Shown: positions 1-7,341, numbered from the stretch's first letter. The stretch: 19,763 nucleotides of DNA from CAG-217 sp963638105 (GCA_963638105.1 CAVHPP010000027.1:1-19763), one strand, 5' to 3'. Numbers and translations are program-made. The notes: generated by a model not told the origin, from the letters alone.

Positions 1-480
1 GGCCTGCTGATTATTCTCAACACCGTGGGCGGCGATGTGGAGGCCGGACTGGCCATTGCCGAGCTGCTGTCCACCATGCAAACGCCCACCGCCTCTTTGG
101 TGCTGGGCGGCGGCCACTCCATCGGCGTGCCCCTGGCGGTGTCCTGTCGGCGCAGTTTTATTGTACCCAGCGCCACCATGACGGTGCACCCGGTGCGTAT
201 GAACGGCCTGGTGCTGGGCGTGCCCCAGACCCTGTCTTATTTTGAGAAAATGCAGGATCGGATCGTGCGTTTTATTGCGCATAATGCCAAGATCAGCGCA
301 GAGGATTTCCGTGCCCTGATGATGAAGACCGGGGAACTGGTGATGGATGTGGGCACGGTGCTGGACGGTGCCGGTGCTGTGGACTGTGGGCTCATTGACC
401 AAATGGGCGGTCTTAGTGACGCGCTGGCGTTTCTCAACCGCACCATTGAGGAGGAGCACCATGCTGTGGACGGTCATTAG
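1..480 (+). CDS. tepA: TepA/ClpP-family serine protease, 5'-truncated by window
   Basis: This is the C-terminal 159 residues of a ClpP-fold protease of the TepA (translocation-enhancing protein) type; the start lies before base 1. The segment LNTVGGDVEAGLAI (visible residues 6-19) matches the ClpP substrate-binding strand and glycine turn. The nucleophile is Ser40 in GGGHSIG, and the His is His63 in MTVHPV; GLID near residue 130 is the usual late ClpP motif. I could not assign the catalytic Asp with certainty. In Bacillus and many Clostridia tepA sits directly upstream of ylzJ and ftsK/spoIIIE, which is the order seen here. TepA is a cytoplasmic or membrane-associated peptidase reported to help protein export, possibly by signal-peptide degradation. 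The TAG stop overlaps the next gene by 20 nt. The alternative, an SppA-type peptidase, fits less well because of the synteny. Confidence 0.85.
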   Translation, partial: GLLIILNTVGGDVEAGLAIAELLSTMQTPTASLVLGGGHSIGVPLAVSCRRSFIVPSATMTVHPVRMNGLVLGVPQTLSYFEKMQDRIVRFIAHNAKISAEDFRALMMKTGELVMDVGTVLDGAGAVDCGLIDQMGGLSDALAFLNRTIEEEHHAVDGH

Positions 481-670
481 CCAGGCGGATGTGTTCTACC
501 AGGCGACCCGGGGCAGCCGGGCGCCCCGCTCCAGCAACCCTTTTGACTACCTGAACGACGGGTACAGTCTGGAGGGCGCTTCTTTGTTCGGAGGGCAGGA
601 TCATGTGGTTTTTAACTGCGATATTTCAAGCCGTCGCACAGGCAGTCACCTGGGTACTCCCGGTGTCTGA
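461..670 (+). CDS. ylzJ: YlzJ-like protein, short variant
   Basis: A 69-residue protein starting at the ATG behind GAGGAGGAGCACC, a strong ribosome binding site. The N-terminus MLWTVISQADVF and the later block SSNPFDYLNDGYSLEG match the two ends of the YlzJ family (STDPxDYL-like motif), whose function is unknown. The position between a TepA protease and ftsK is the standard place for ylzJ. The gene looks abnormal: the two conserved blocks are separated by only about a dozen residues where the family normally has a longer middle, and the reading frame runs 68 nt into the following gene with a tail that looks like an out-of-frame read of uppP. It may therefore be an internally deleted, C-terminally extended remnant that is kept for translational coupling. 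Confidence 0.65.
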   Translation: MLWTVISQADVFYQATRGSRAPRSSNPFDYLNDGYSLEGASLFGGQDHVVFNCDISSRRTGSHLGTPGV

Positions 671-1463
671 AAGTGGGCATTCGGCGATCTTTCACGATTT
701 TTCCGGTCGGTTCAGCGGCAATGGCAGCGAGCTGACCGGGCTGGTACATATTGGCATTGCACTGGGTATCTTTTTGGTGTTCATTAAGCTGTTTGTGCGG
801 CTGTTTGGCGAGTTTATCGCCTTTTTCAAAGATGCGTTTGCAAAGCAAAATCCCTTTGTAAACCCCGGCGGTGCACGCCGGTTTATGTTTGGCACGGTGC
901 TGGGCTTTTTGCCGATGGTTTTGCTGCTGGTGCCGGCAGGCAAGTACGGCAATGTGTACGGCCTGTTTCGCAGTATGGGCTATAACGGCACGCTGCTGGA
1001 CGAGGGCGTGTTTTTCGCCCTCACAGGCGGGCTTATTCTGCTGGCGCTGCTGCAAATGAAAAAGCACGGCCCCCAAAAGAATGTGGACTGGTACGCCGCC
1101 TTGATCTTGGGGTTTGCCGCCGCCTTTTCTCTGCCTATTGCCGGGCTGTCCTATATGGGCGTGCTGTTCTGCCTGGGCGTGATGATGGGCGTGGCACGCA
1201 AAATCTCTTACCGCTTTGCGGCGGTGTCCAGTGTGCTGACCCTGTTGGTGCTGGGCGTGGTGGAAATTTGCACCTGTGTCACCTATGTAAATATCATTGC
1301 CGGTATTTTGGCGGTGGTGCTCAGCGCGGCGGTGACCTACTTTATGGTGAAGCTGATGCTGTGGATCCTCCACGGTGGCAAGCTAAAGGCGTTTGCCTAT
1401 TATGATTTTGCCCTGGCCGGTGTGTGCGTCGTGGTGGGGATTTTTGAACTGATCTTACGATAA
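603..1463 (+). CDS. UppP/BacA-family membrane protein with altered active site
   Basis: A 286-residue polytopic membrane protein. The start is the ATG behind GGAGGGCAGGATC. The N-terminal motif AVTWVLPVSESGH (residues 14-26) corresponds to the BacA/UppP signature with consensus GLTEFLPVSSTGH, and LPIAGLSYMG (177-186) corresponds to IPGxSRSG. UppP normally dephosphorylates undecaprenyl diphosphate so the lipid carrier can be reused in wall synthesis. Here the two glutamates equivalent to E. coli Glu17 and Glu21 are Gln13 and Trp17, the Ser27 position is Glu23, and the catalytic arginine (Arg174) is Tyr184; only the motif His (His26) is kept. Overall length, the repeated hydrophobic segments and a late FAYYDFAL block still fit the family. 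Activity as a canonical pyrophosphatase is doubtful; a repurposed lipid-binding, flippase-like or altered-specificity role is inference. It overlaps ylzJ and is followed 24 nt later by ftsK. Confidence 0.75.
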   Translation: MWFLTAIFQAVAQAVTWVLPVSESGHSAIFHDFSGRFSGNGSELTGLVHIGIALGIFLVFIKLFVRLFGEFIAFFKDAFAKQNPFVNPGGARRFMFGTVLGFLPMVLLLVPAGKYGNVYGLFRSMGYNGTLLDEGVFFALTGGLILLALLQMKKHGPQKNVDWYAALILGFAAAFSLPIAGLSYMGVLFCLGVMMGVARKISYRFAAVSSVLTLLVLGVVEICTCVTYVNIIAGILAVVLSAAVTYFMVKLMLWILHGGKLKAFAYYDFALAGVCVVVGIFELILR

Positions 1464-1487
1464 TTTTAGCTTTTAAGGATAGATAAA

Positions 1488-4094
1488 ATGGCGAATGTAC
1501 AAAAGAAGAACGCCCGGGGTCATCGCCGGGAGGAAAAGAAAGCTGCGGCCCGCGGGACTGCTCCGGCGCCCAAAAAGCGCACCAAGGCAGAACAGTCTCG
1601 CTGGGAGCAAATGGAGCTGGAGGCCCAAGCGGCTGCTGCCAAGCGGCAGGAGAATATCAGCCGCATTGTAGGGGTGGCTGTTTTTGCCCTGTCGGTAATC
1701 TTTTTCTTTGTTGCGGTGATCGGCGGCGACGGCGCATGGAAAGTGGTACATAATGTGTACTTAGGGCTGTTTGGTATGCTGGCGGCTGTGCTGTTCCCCA
1801 TACTGGCGGTGGCGATCATTCTCCTGTATTCCTACAAGGAGAACAAGGCCAAAAAACGCGCAATTGAAGAGGGGACAGAAACGCAAAAGTCCCCGATTTC
1901 CCCCAAAGAGCTGATCGCCAAGGGCGTGGAGAGCGTGATTATCGTGCTGCTGATTGCAGCACTGATCCATATTATCGAGAACCCCACCGGGTTGAAATTT
2001 GCAGACAGCGTGAAGCTGGGCTACACCCAGGCGCCTTATGAGTTCAACGGCGGCTTTTTCGGCGCGCTCATCGGCTGGGCGCTGCTGACCTTTGGCAAGG
2101 CGCCGGCCATTATCGTGGACCTGGTGCTGCTGGTGGTGGACTTTATGCTGCTGGCGCGGCTGACGGTGGTGCAGTTCTTAAACGGCGCGGCACAACCGGC
2201 CAAGAAAGCCTATGAAAAGGCAGGGGATGCCATTGAGGTGTATCGGGAGCGCCGCCAGGCCAATATTGATGTGCCCCTGGATGCCCACGCCCCCGGCGAA
2301 CAGGAGACGGAGGAGGAGCCGCCTGCGCAAAAGGGCAAAAAGAAGAATACGGACGCTGTGGATACAGACAGTATCGTAAAAGAACTGAACCAAAAGCACA
2401 GCAAAAAAATGGCGGAGCAGAAGCAGCCTGCCCCGGAAAAGACCAAGTCCCTGGATGAGATTGTGGACAAGGCCACCGAGGAGGCCGAGCCGGAGAAAAA
2501 GGACCCGTCGGAAGTTTTTACGGTTACGGACGCGCAGATGGAATCGGGCGTGGCGGATTATAAGCTGCCGCCGGTGTCCCTGCTGACCCCTGCCCGGCAT
2601 AAGTCTGTTAAAGATGTGAGCGGGGAGCTGAAATCCAATGCCCAGCGGCTGATCGACACCCTCCATTCCTTTAATGTGGACGCTACCATTACGGACATTA
2701 GCCGCGGTCCCACGGTGACCCGGTATGAGCTGAAACCGGCTGCCGGTGTGCGTATTTCTAAAATCACCAATTTGTCCGACGATATTGCGCTGAATTTGGC
2801 GGCCACCCATGTGCGTATTGAGGCTCCCATTCCCGGCAAAGCGGCGGTGGGTATTGAGGTGCCCAATTCTGTAAAAAGCGGCGTATCTATGCGCGAACTG
2901 ATCGACACGCCGGAGTTCGGCAAGCAGCGGTCTATGCTGTCCGTTGGACTTGGGCGGGATATTTCCGGCGATGCGGTGTACTGCGATGTGGCCAAGATGC
3001 CCCACCTGCTGATCGCCGGTACTACCGGTTCCGGTAAGTCCGTGTGTATGAACAGCATTATTGTGTCTATTTTGTACCGGGCTAAGCCGGATGAGGTGAA
3101 GCTGGTACTGATTGACCCTAAAAAAGTAGAGTTTAGCAAGTATTCCGGCATTCCTCATTTGTTGGTGCCGGTGGTGACCGATCCTCGCAAGGCTACCGGT
3201 GCGCTTGGCTGGGCGGTGTCTGAGATGCTCAAGCGCTACCAGACCTTTAGCGATACCGGCGTGCGGGATATTGAGGGCTACAACAAATATGTGAAGAAGC
3301 ATGAGGACATGCAGCCCATGCCCAAGATCGTCATTTGCATTGACGAGTTGTCCGACCTGATGATGGCTGCGCCTAAGGAGATCGAGGACTCCATCTGCCG
3401 TTTGGCTCAGATGGCCCGTGCGGCGGGTATGCACCTGGTGATCGCCACCCAGCGCCCGTCTGTGGATGTAATTACCGGCCTGATCAAGGCCAACATTTCG
3501 TCCCGCATTGCGTTGACGGTCAGCTCTCAGATTGACTCCCGTACCATTTTGGACGCCTCCGGCGCAGAGAAGCTGCTGGGTTACGGCGATATGCTGTATG
3601 CGCCCATCGGCTCCTCCAAGCCCATTCGTGTGCAGGGCTGCTATATCAGCGATGAGGAAGTAGAGTCCCTGTGCGATTTTGTAAAGTCCCAGGGCGAGAG
3701 CCAGTACAGCGACGAAATTCAAAAAGAGATCGAGGCCAAGGCCGTACAGGATAAGAAAAGCCCCTTTGAGGGTGATGAGAGTCCGGAACAGCTGGATCCG
3801 CTCTTTAACGATGCGGTAAATATTGTGCTGGAAACCGGCACCGCGTCCACCTCTTTCTTGCAGCGCAAGCTGTCCGTAGGGTATGCCCGCGGGGCAAAAA
3901 TTATGGACCAGCTGGAAGAGAAGGGAATCATCGGTCCCCAGGACGGCGCCAAAAAGCGTGAAGTGCGGATCAACAAACAGCAGTGGCTGGAAATGCAGAA
4001 CCAAGGCCCGGCACCGAAAATGAGTGCCGAGACTGCTGAGCAAATGCGCTTTGAGGAAGCGGAGTCAGACGAGGACCAAACCGATGCGGAATGA
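1488..4094 (+). CDS. ftsK: DNA translocase FtsK/SpoIIIE
   Basis: An 868-residue septal DNA pump that moves chromosomes across closing division or sporulation septa, powered by ATP. A basic N-terminus (1-50) is followed by hydrophobic segments at about 58-79, 88-114, 143-163 and 188-225, then an acidic/lysine-rich linker to about residue 360. The RecA-like motor contains Walker A GTTGSGKS (511-518) and Walker B IVICIDELSD (Asp619-Glu620), followed by the ATQRPSVDVITG block. The C-terminal winged-helix gamma domain, which reads KOPS/SRS-type polarity sequences, covers about 770-835 (FNDAVNIVLETGTASTSFLQRKL). The ATG is preceded by AAGGAT. Because sigF is encoded nearby, the organism sporulates and this may serve as SpoIIIE; sequence alone does not separate FtsK from SpoIIIE. 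Its stop overlaps the following gene by 11 nt, implying coupling. Confidence 0.95.
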   Translation: MANVQKKNARGHRREEKKAAARGTAPAPKKRTKAEQSRWEQMELEAQAAAAKRQENISRIVGVAVFALSVIFFFVAVIGGDGAWKVVHNVYLGLFGMLAAVLFPILAVAIILLYSYKENKAKKRAIEEGTETQKSPISPKELIAKGVESVIIVLLIAALIHIIENPTGLKFADSVKLGYTQAPYEFNGGFFGALIGWALLTFGKAPAIIVDLVLLVVDFMLLARLTVVQFLNGAAQPAKKAYEKAGDAIEVYRERRQANIDVPLDAHAPGEQETEEEPPAQKGKKKNTDAVDTDSIVKELNQKHSKKMAEQKQPAPEKTKSLDEIVDKATEEAEPEKKDPSEVFTVTDAQMESGVADYKLPPVSLLTPARHKSVKDVSGELKSNAQRLIDTLHSFNVDATITDISRGPTVTRYELKPAAGVRISKITNLSDDIALNLAATHVRIEAPIPGKAAVGIEVPNSVKSGVSMRELIDTPEFGKQRSMLSVGLGRDISGDAVYCDVAKMPHLLIAGTTGSGKSVCMNSIIVSILYRAKPDEVKLVLIDPKKVEFSKYSGIPHLLVPVVTDPRKATGALGWAVSEMLKRYQTFSDTGVRDIEGYNKYVKKHEDMQPMPKIVICIDELSDLMMAAPKEIEDSICRLAQMARAAGMHLVIATQRPSVDVITGLIKANISSRIALTVSSQIDSRTILDASGAEKLLGYGDMLYAPIGSSKPIRVQGCYISDEEVESLCDFVKSQGESQYSDEIQKEIEAKAVQDKKSPFEGDESPEQLDPLFNDAVNIVLETGTASTSFLQRKLSVGYARGAKIMDQLEEKGIIGPQDGAKKREVRINKQQWLEMQNQGPAPKMSAETAEQMRFEEAESDEDQTDAE

Positions 4095-6024
4095 TTTTTT
4101 ACCCATTACGCCGGCAGAAATGCACGAGCGAGGGTGGGAACAACCGGATTTTGTGTATGTGACGGGTGACGCCTATGTGGATCACCCGTCCTTTGGCGCT
4201 GCCATCATTACCCGCTTGCTGGAGAGCCAGGGGTTCAAGGTGGTGGTGCTCAGCCAGCCGGACTGGCACAGCGTGCGGGACTTTCAGCAATTCGGGCGGC
4301 CGAAGTATGCTTTTTTGATCACTGCCGGGAATATTGACTCTATGGTGGCGCACTATACCGCCGCTAAAAAGCTGCGCCACGACGACGCATATACTGCCGG
4401 TGGCAAGCACGGCAAGCGACCGGATCGGGCGGTGAATGTGTACACCCGCCTGGCAAAAGAGGCCTACCCGGATTGCCCGGTGATTTTAGGCGGGCTGGAG
4501 GCGTCCCTGCGCCGCTTTGCCCATTATGACTACTGGGACGACGCTATTCGCCCCTCTGCGCTGGTGGACTCCGGCGCGGATCTGCTGATCTACGGTATGG
4601 GCGAGAAGCAGGTAACGGAGATTGCCCGCCGCCTGCGAGCCGGTGAGCCGGTGGGCAGTATGCACGACATTCGGGGCACCATGTATGCGGTGCCCACTAA
4701 AGACACACCCTTTGGCGGAGTGGAGTGCCCTTCCTTTGAGAATGTTTGTGCCTCTAAAAAGGAATACGCCCGCTCTTGCCGACTTGAGCAGGACGAGCAG
4801 GATCATGTGCGGGGCAAGCTGCTCAAGCAGCGCCACGGCAAGGTGATGGTGGTGCAAAATCCGCCCATGGAGCCGCTGACCACTTCGGAGCTGGACCGGG
4901 TGTACAGTCTGCCGTATATGCGGGCGTATCACCCAAGTTATGAAAAATTGGGCGGTGTGCCGGGCATTGAAGAAGTGCGCTTTTCCATTACCCATAACCG
5001 CGGGTGCTTTGGCGCCTGCAATTTCTGTTCCATTGCGTTCCATCAGGGGCGCTATGTGACCTCTCGCAGCAAAAAGAGCCTGTTGATTGAAGCGCAAAAG
5101 ATTACCCAAATGCCGGACTTCAAGGGCTATATCCACGATGTGGGCGGCCCCACCGCCAACTTTCGCCACCCCAGCTGCGCCTTGCAGGAGCAGCACGGCC
5201 TGTGCAAGGGGAAAAAGTGCCTGGCGCCTAAGCCCTGCCCCAATTTGCAGGCGGATCACCGGGAATATTTGGACATTCTTCGGGCGCTGCGGCAGGTGGA
5301 CGGAGTTAAGAAAGTGTTTATCCGCAGCGGTATTCGCTATGATTATCTGCTTTGCGACCCGGACGACAGCTTCTTCCGGGAGTTGGTGCAGCACCATGTG
5401 AGCGGCCAGCTAAAAGTGGCACCGGAGCATTGCTCCGCCGCGGTGCTGGACAAAATGGGCAAGCCCCATATTGAAGCGTATATTGACTTTTCTCGCCGGT
5501 ATTTTACTTACACCGGCCAAATCCAAAAGGAGCAGTACCTGGTGCCGTATCTGATGAGCTCGCACCCCGGCTCCCGGTTGGACGATGCTATTGAACTGGC
5601 GTGTTTCTTAAAGAAAAATCACATTCGCCCGGAGCAGGTGCAGGACTTTTATCCCACCCCGGGCACCATCTCCACCTGTATGTTTTATACGGAACTGGAT
5701 CCGTACACCATGGAGCCGGTCTATGTGGCCAAGAACCCCCACGACAAGGCGCTCCAGCGGGCACTGCTTCAGTATTATAATCCAAAGAACTATGCCCTTT
5801 GTTCTGAGGCGCTGCGCCGAGCCCACCGCACGGATCTGATCGGCAATGGCCCTAAGTGTCTGATCCCGGCAGCAACCAGCGGTGCACGACCTGCGCCCCA
5901 CACCGGCGGCAAACCAAAGGGGCATGCACCTGGCTATGGAAAATTGGTTGGCGGAAACAATCGCTCTGGCGGAAAGTCCGCAAAGCGTAAACCGTATGAT
6001 CAAAGGGGCGGAAAAAAGAAATAA
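4084..6024 (+). CDS. YgiQ family radical SAM protein (UPF0313)
   Basis: A 646-residue protein of the YgiQ family. I chose the ATG at MRNDFLPITPAEM because family members begin at this LPxTxxEM block and a GAGG lies about 10 nt upstream; the open frame extends 60 nt further into ftsK without an added domain. An N-terminal B12-binding-like region (VYVTGDAYVDHPSFG, about 24-40) precedes the radical SAM core, whose iron-sulfur motif CFGACNFC gives Cys308, Cys312 and Cys315. A second cysteine-containing stretch (CKGKKCLAPKPCP, about 379-391) follows. The C-terminal 70 residues are low-complexity, rich in Gly, Lys and Arg. No substrate is known for the family. The gene is coupled to ftsK by an 11-nt overlap and ends just before a strong terminator. 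Family assignment is secure, function is not. Confidence 0.92.
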   Translation: MRNDFLPITPAEMHERGWEQPDFVYVTGDAYVDHPSFGAAIITRLLESQGFKVVVLSQPDWHSVRDFQQFGRPKYAFLITAGNIDSMVAHYTAAKKLRHDDAYTAGGKHGKRPDRAVNVYTRLAKEAYPDCPVILGGLEASLRRFAHYDYWDDAIRPSALVDSGADLLIYGMGEKQVTEIARRLRAGEPVGSMHDIRGTMYAVPTKDTPFGGVECPSFENVCASKKEYARSCRLEQDEQDHVRGKLLKQRHGKVMVVQNPPMEPLTTSELDRVYSLPYMRAYHPSYEKLGGVPGIEEVRFSITHNRGCFGACNFCSIAFHQGRYVTSRSKKSLLIEAQKITQMPDFKGYIHDVGGPTANFRHPSCALQEQHGLCKGKKCLAPKPCPNLQADHREYLDILRALRQVDGVKKVFIRSGIRYDYLLCDPDDSFFRELVQHHVSGQLKVAPEHCSAAVLDKMGKPHIEAYIDFSRRYFTYTGQIQKEQYLVPYLMSSHPGSRLDDAIELACFLKKNHIRPEQVQDFYPTPGTISTCMFYTELDPYTMEPVYVAKNPHDKALQRALLQYYNPKNYALCSEALRRAHRTDLIGNGPKCLIPAATSGARPAPHTGGKPKGHAPGYGKLVGGNNRSGGKSAKRKPYDQRGGKKK

Positions 6025-6029
6025 ATGCA

Positions 6030-6063
6030 AAAAAGCACGACAGCCGAAACTGTCGTGCTTTTT
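6030..6063. terminator. Bidirectional terminator between ygiQ-like gene and tRNA-Leu
   Basis: A perfect inverted repeat, AAAAGCACGACAG (6031-6043) and CTGTCGTGCTTTT (6050-6062), encloses a six-base loop. It has a T run on the + side and an A run on the other, so it can end the + strand radical SAM transcript and the - strand tRNA transcript. Confidence 0.9.
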
Positions 6064-6145
6064 GGTGCGGGTAACAGGGGTCGAACCTGCACGGTTGCCC
6101 ACAGGAACCTAAATCCTGCGTGTCTGCCAATTCCACCATACCCGC
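6063..6145 (-). tRNA. tRNA-Leu(UAG)
   Basis: On the - strand the acceptor stem pairs GCGGGTA (6145-6139) with TACCCGC (6073-6067), followed by discriminator A and a genomically encoded CCA (6065-6063). The D-arm region carries the class II signature GGTGGAATTGGCAGACACGC. The anticodon stem CAGGA/TCCTG holds the loop TTTAGGT, giving anticodon UAG, which reads CUN leucine codons. There is a short extra arm and a T-loop TTCGACC. It has its own promoter just upstream. Confidence 0.95.
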
Positions 6146-6157
6146 ATAACGGCTCTT

Positions 6158-6186
6158 ATTTTAGCATTATGCGCCAAAAAAATCAA
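6158..6186 (-). promoter_or_regulatory. Sigma-A promoter of tRNA-Leu
   Basis: On the - strand TTGATT (6186-6181), a 17-base spacer and TAAAAT (6163-6158) lie 12 bases ahead of the mature tRNA 5' end. It begins directly after the T-tract of the upstream RNA's terminator, so the tRNA is probably transcribed independently. Confidence 0.75.
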
Positions 6187-6190
6187 GTGC

Positions 6191-6218
6191 AAAAAAAGCG
6201 AAGCCGCAAAGCTCCGCT
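6191..6218 (-). terminator. Terminator of the 6S-like RNA
   Basis: On the - strand AGCGGAGC (6218-6211), a six-base loop and GCTTCGCT (6204-6197) form an eight-pair stem with one G-U pair, followed by T residues to 6191. This sets the transcription direction of the structured RNA upstream as leftward. Confidence 0.8.
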
Positions 6219-6399
6219 CTTTATTCCGCCCAGCCGCCGTGTGACGAGAATAACCTGCATCTCAAGCAGGTGGGTGACCGCCGTTCGGTTTTGTGCTTCC
6301 ATCGTCCCCGCAGGGGAGGCCTGCATACCTGCCGACCGAGCAGGAAACCCATATAAAAAATTGTTCGGGTTATTAAATCACACGGTTGTCGAGAAGGGC
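6219..6399 (-). ncRNA. ssrS: Structured RNA, probable 6S RNA
   Basis: A stretch of about 180 nt without a protein gene, transcribed leftward between a DUF1292 gene and tRNA-Leu. Both ends pair: GCCC (6399-6396) with GGGC (6231-6228), CCGTGTGA (6385-6378) with TCACACGG (6244-6237), and AATAAC (6374-6369) with GTTATT (6254-6249), giving one long rod. Inside, CCTGC/GCAGG and CCCC-TGC-GGGG hairpins form the apical arm. The 3' side of the middle bubble carries its own hairpin, ACCTGC-N7-GCAGGT, and a segment GGAAGCACAAAACCG resembles the E. coli 6S stretch around GAAGCCUUAAAACUGCG. A rod with a central bubble and a small 3'-side hairpin is the 6S architecture, which binds sigma-A RNA polymerase as a promoter mimic. 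The ends are approximate, and no promoter of its own was clear, so it may be processed from the DUF1292 transcript. Family assignment was made by eye. Confidence 0.6.
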
Positions 6400-6424
6400 A
6401 GAACAGATGTTCTGTTTCTTATTC

Positions 6425-6742
6425 TTACTGCTCCGGCTCGAAATATTCTACATCATATTTCTTTTCTACCATAGCCATCAGAATATCGGAGACCTGCTCA
6501 AATTCCATTTCGTCTTCGATCTCGGCCAAGTATTCCTCGCCGTTTTCCTCCAGCACTTTCAGAATAATGACCTCGTTGTCTGCCTCTACGATTTCTTCCG
6601 CCTCATCGTGGTACTCGGTGATGGCCACATACACATCGTCGTCCGTCTCATACCGCTCCAGCAGTTCAAATACAATCTCGTTGCCGTCGTCGTCGGTCAC
6701 GGAGATCAGGTCCGGTTCGTACAGTTCTTTGTTATCGCTCAT
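6425..6742 (-). CDS. DUF1292 (YrzB-like) acidic protein
   Basis: A 105-residue, strongly acidic cytosolic protein. The core, beginning DLISVTDDDGNEIVFELLER and then DDVYVAITEYHD and NEVIILKVLEENGEEYLAEI, matches the DUF1292 family typified by Bacillus YrzB, whose function is unknown. I chose the ATG (SDNKELYE follows) because AAAGG lies 10 nt ahead of it; a GTG three codons upstream sits only one base from that ribosome binding site. A textbook promoter lies 24 nt upstream of the ATG. In other Firmicutes yrzB travels with alaS and ruvX; here it stands alone ahead of the 6S-like RNA. Confidence 0.85.
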   Translation of the reverse strand: MSDNKELYEPDLISVTDDDGNEIVFELLERYETDDDVYVAITEYHDEAEEIVEADNEVIILKVLEENGEEYLAEIEDEMEFEQVSDILMAMVEKKYDVEYFEPEQ

Positions 6743-6765
6743 AGTTCTCACGCCTTTCTTTTTGC

Positions 6766-6794
6766 ATTATACTCTATTTGCCCATTGCCGTCAA
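6766..6794 (-). promoter_or_regulatory. Sigma-A promoter of the DUF1292 gene
   Basis: On the - strand TTGACG (6794-6789), a 17-base spacer and TATAAT (6771-6766). It fires away from the noncoding RNA promoter at 6898, making a divergent pair about 100 bases apart. Confidence 0.85.
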
Positions 6795-6897
6795 TGGCTA
6801 TTTTGTGGTTGGCGGGGAACAAACCCCATATTTTGCGTAATGTGGAAAACACTTATCAGAAATGCACAAAAAAATCAAAAAAATATGCAAAAACCTA

Positions 6898-6926
6898 TTG
6901 ACAACTGCCAACTTTGGTGCTACTAT
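6898..6926 (+). promoter_or_regulatory. Strong sigma-A promoter of the large noncoding RNA
   Basis: TTGACA (6898-6903), a 17-base spacer and TACTAT (6921-6926). Several A-tracts at 6868-6893 lie just upstream of the -35 box and resemble an UP element, which would suit a highly expressed stable RNA. Initiation is expected near 6930-6934. Confidence 0.85.
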
Positions 6927-6986
6927 GTAGTTGAACACAGGAGATAAGCCTTAGGAAGTAGTTAAGGCGTGTTCAATCTAATAAGG

Positions 6987-7341
6987 AGGTCGGTCCAATG
7001 GAGAGTGAACCCTTTCAGCAGACCGCCTGTACCGCTCGTCAATAGAGTATAACGGATTTGTGTATGGACAGAGTGCAAATCGGAATTGCACGGCGCACAC
7101 AAGCTCAAGTGAGCAAAGTAAGAGTTATCATGCAGGATTGATTGGAACGGCAGGCGCTGATTCAACTGAATAGTAAAGGTATATATCGGTCATCTACCTG
7201 CAAGTGACCTGGGAGTGCCGCCCGGCGGTACTTTCATAGAAGATGTATTTTACGACCAGGTGAATTCCAATGGAGAAGTAAATTTCGTTTTTTCAACTTT
7301 AATATTTGTCAAAATCTAAAAAACGAGGTACGGTCCAATGG
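6987..7341 (+). repeat. Three dispersed copies of AGGT-N3-4-TCCAATGG
   Basis: Copies lie at 6987-7001, 7258-7273 and 7326-7341. Copies 1 and 3 also share CGGTCCAATGG in full (11 bases), and copies 1 and 2 share TCCAATGGAGA. All lie inside the large noncoding RNA. A single ATTGGA at 7141-7146 is complementary to TCCAAT in each copy, so loop-loop or intermolecular contacts are possible. Each copy also resembles a Shine-Dalgarno plus ATG. Confidence 0.7.

Noticed and set aside
2178..4043. Leftward 621-codon frame antisense to ftsK
   Set aside because: Same codon-bias shadow as opposite valS; no ribosome binding site or recognisable domain.
5852..6139. Leftward frame beginning MVELADTQDLGSC
   Set aside because: This is the well-known false translation of a tRNA-Leu gene and its terminator; the tRNA structure is clear.
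6815..6897. A-rich stretch upstream of the large RNA considered as an origin or attachment site
   Set aside because: There are no DnaA boxes, inverted repeats or integrase context; it fits an UP element for the adjacent promoter.
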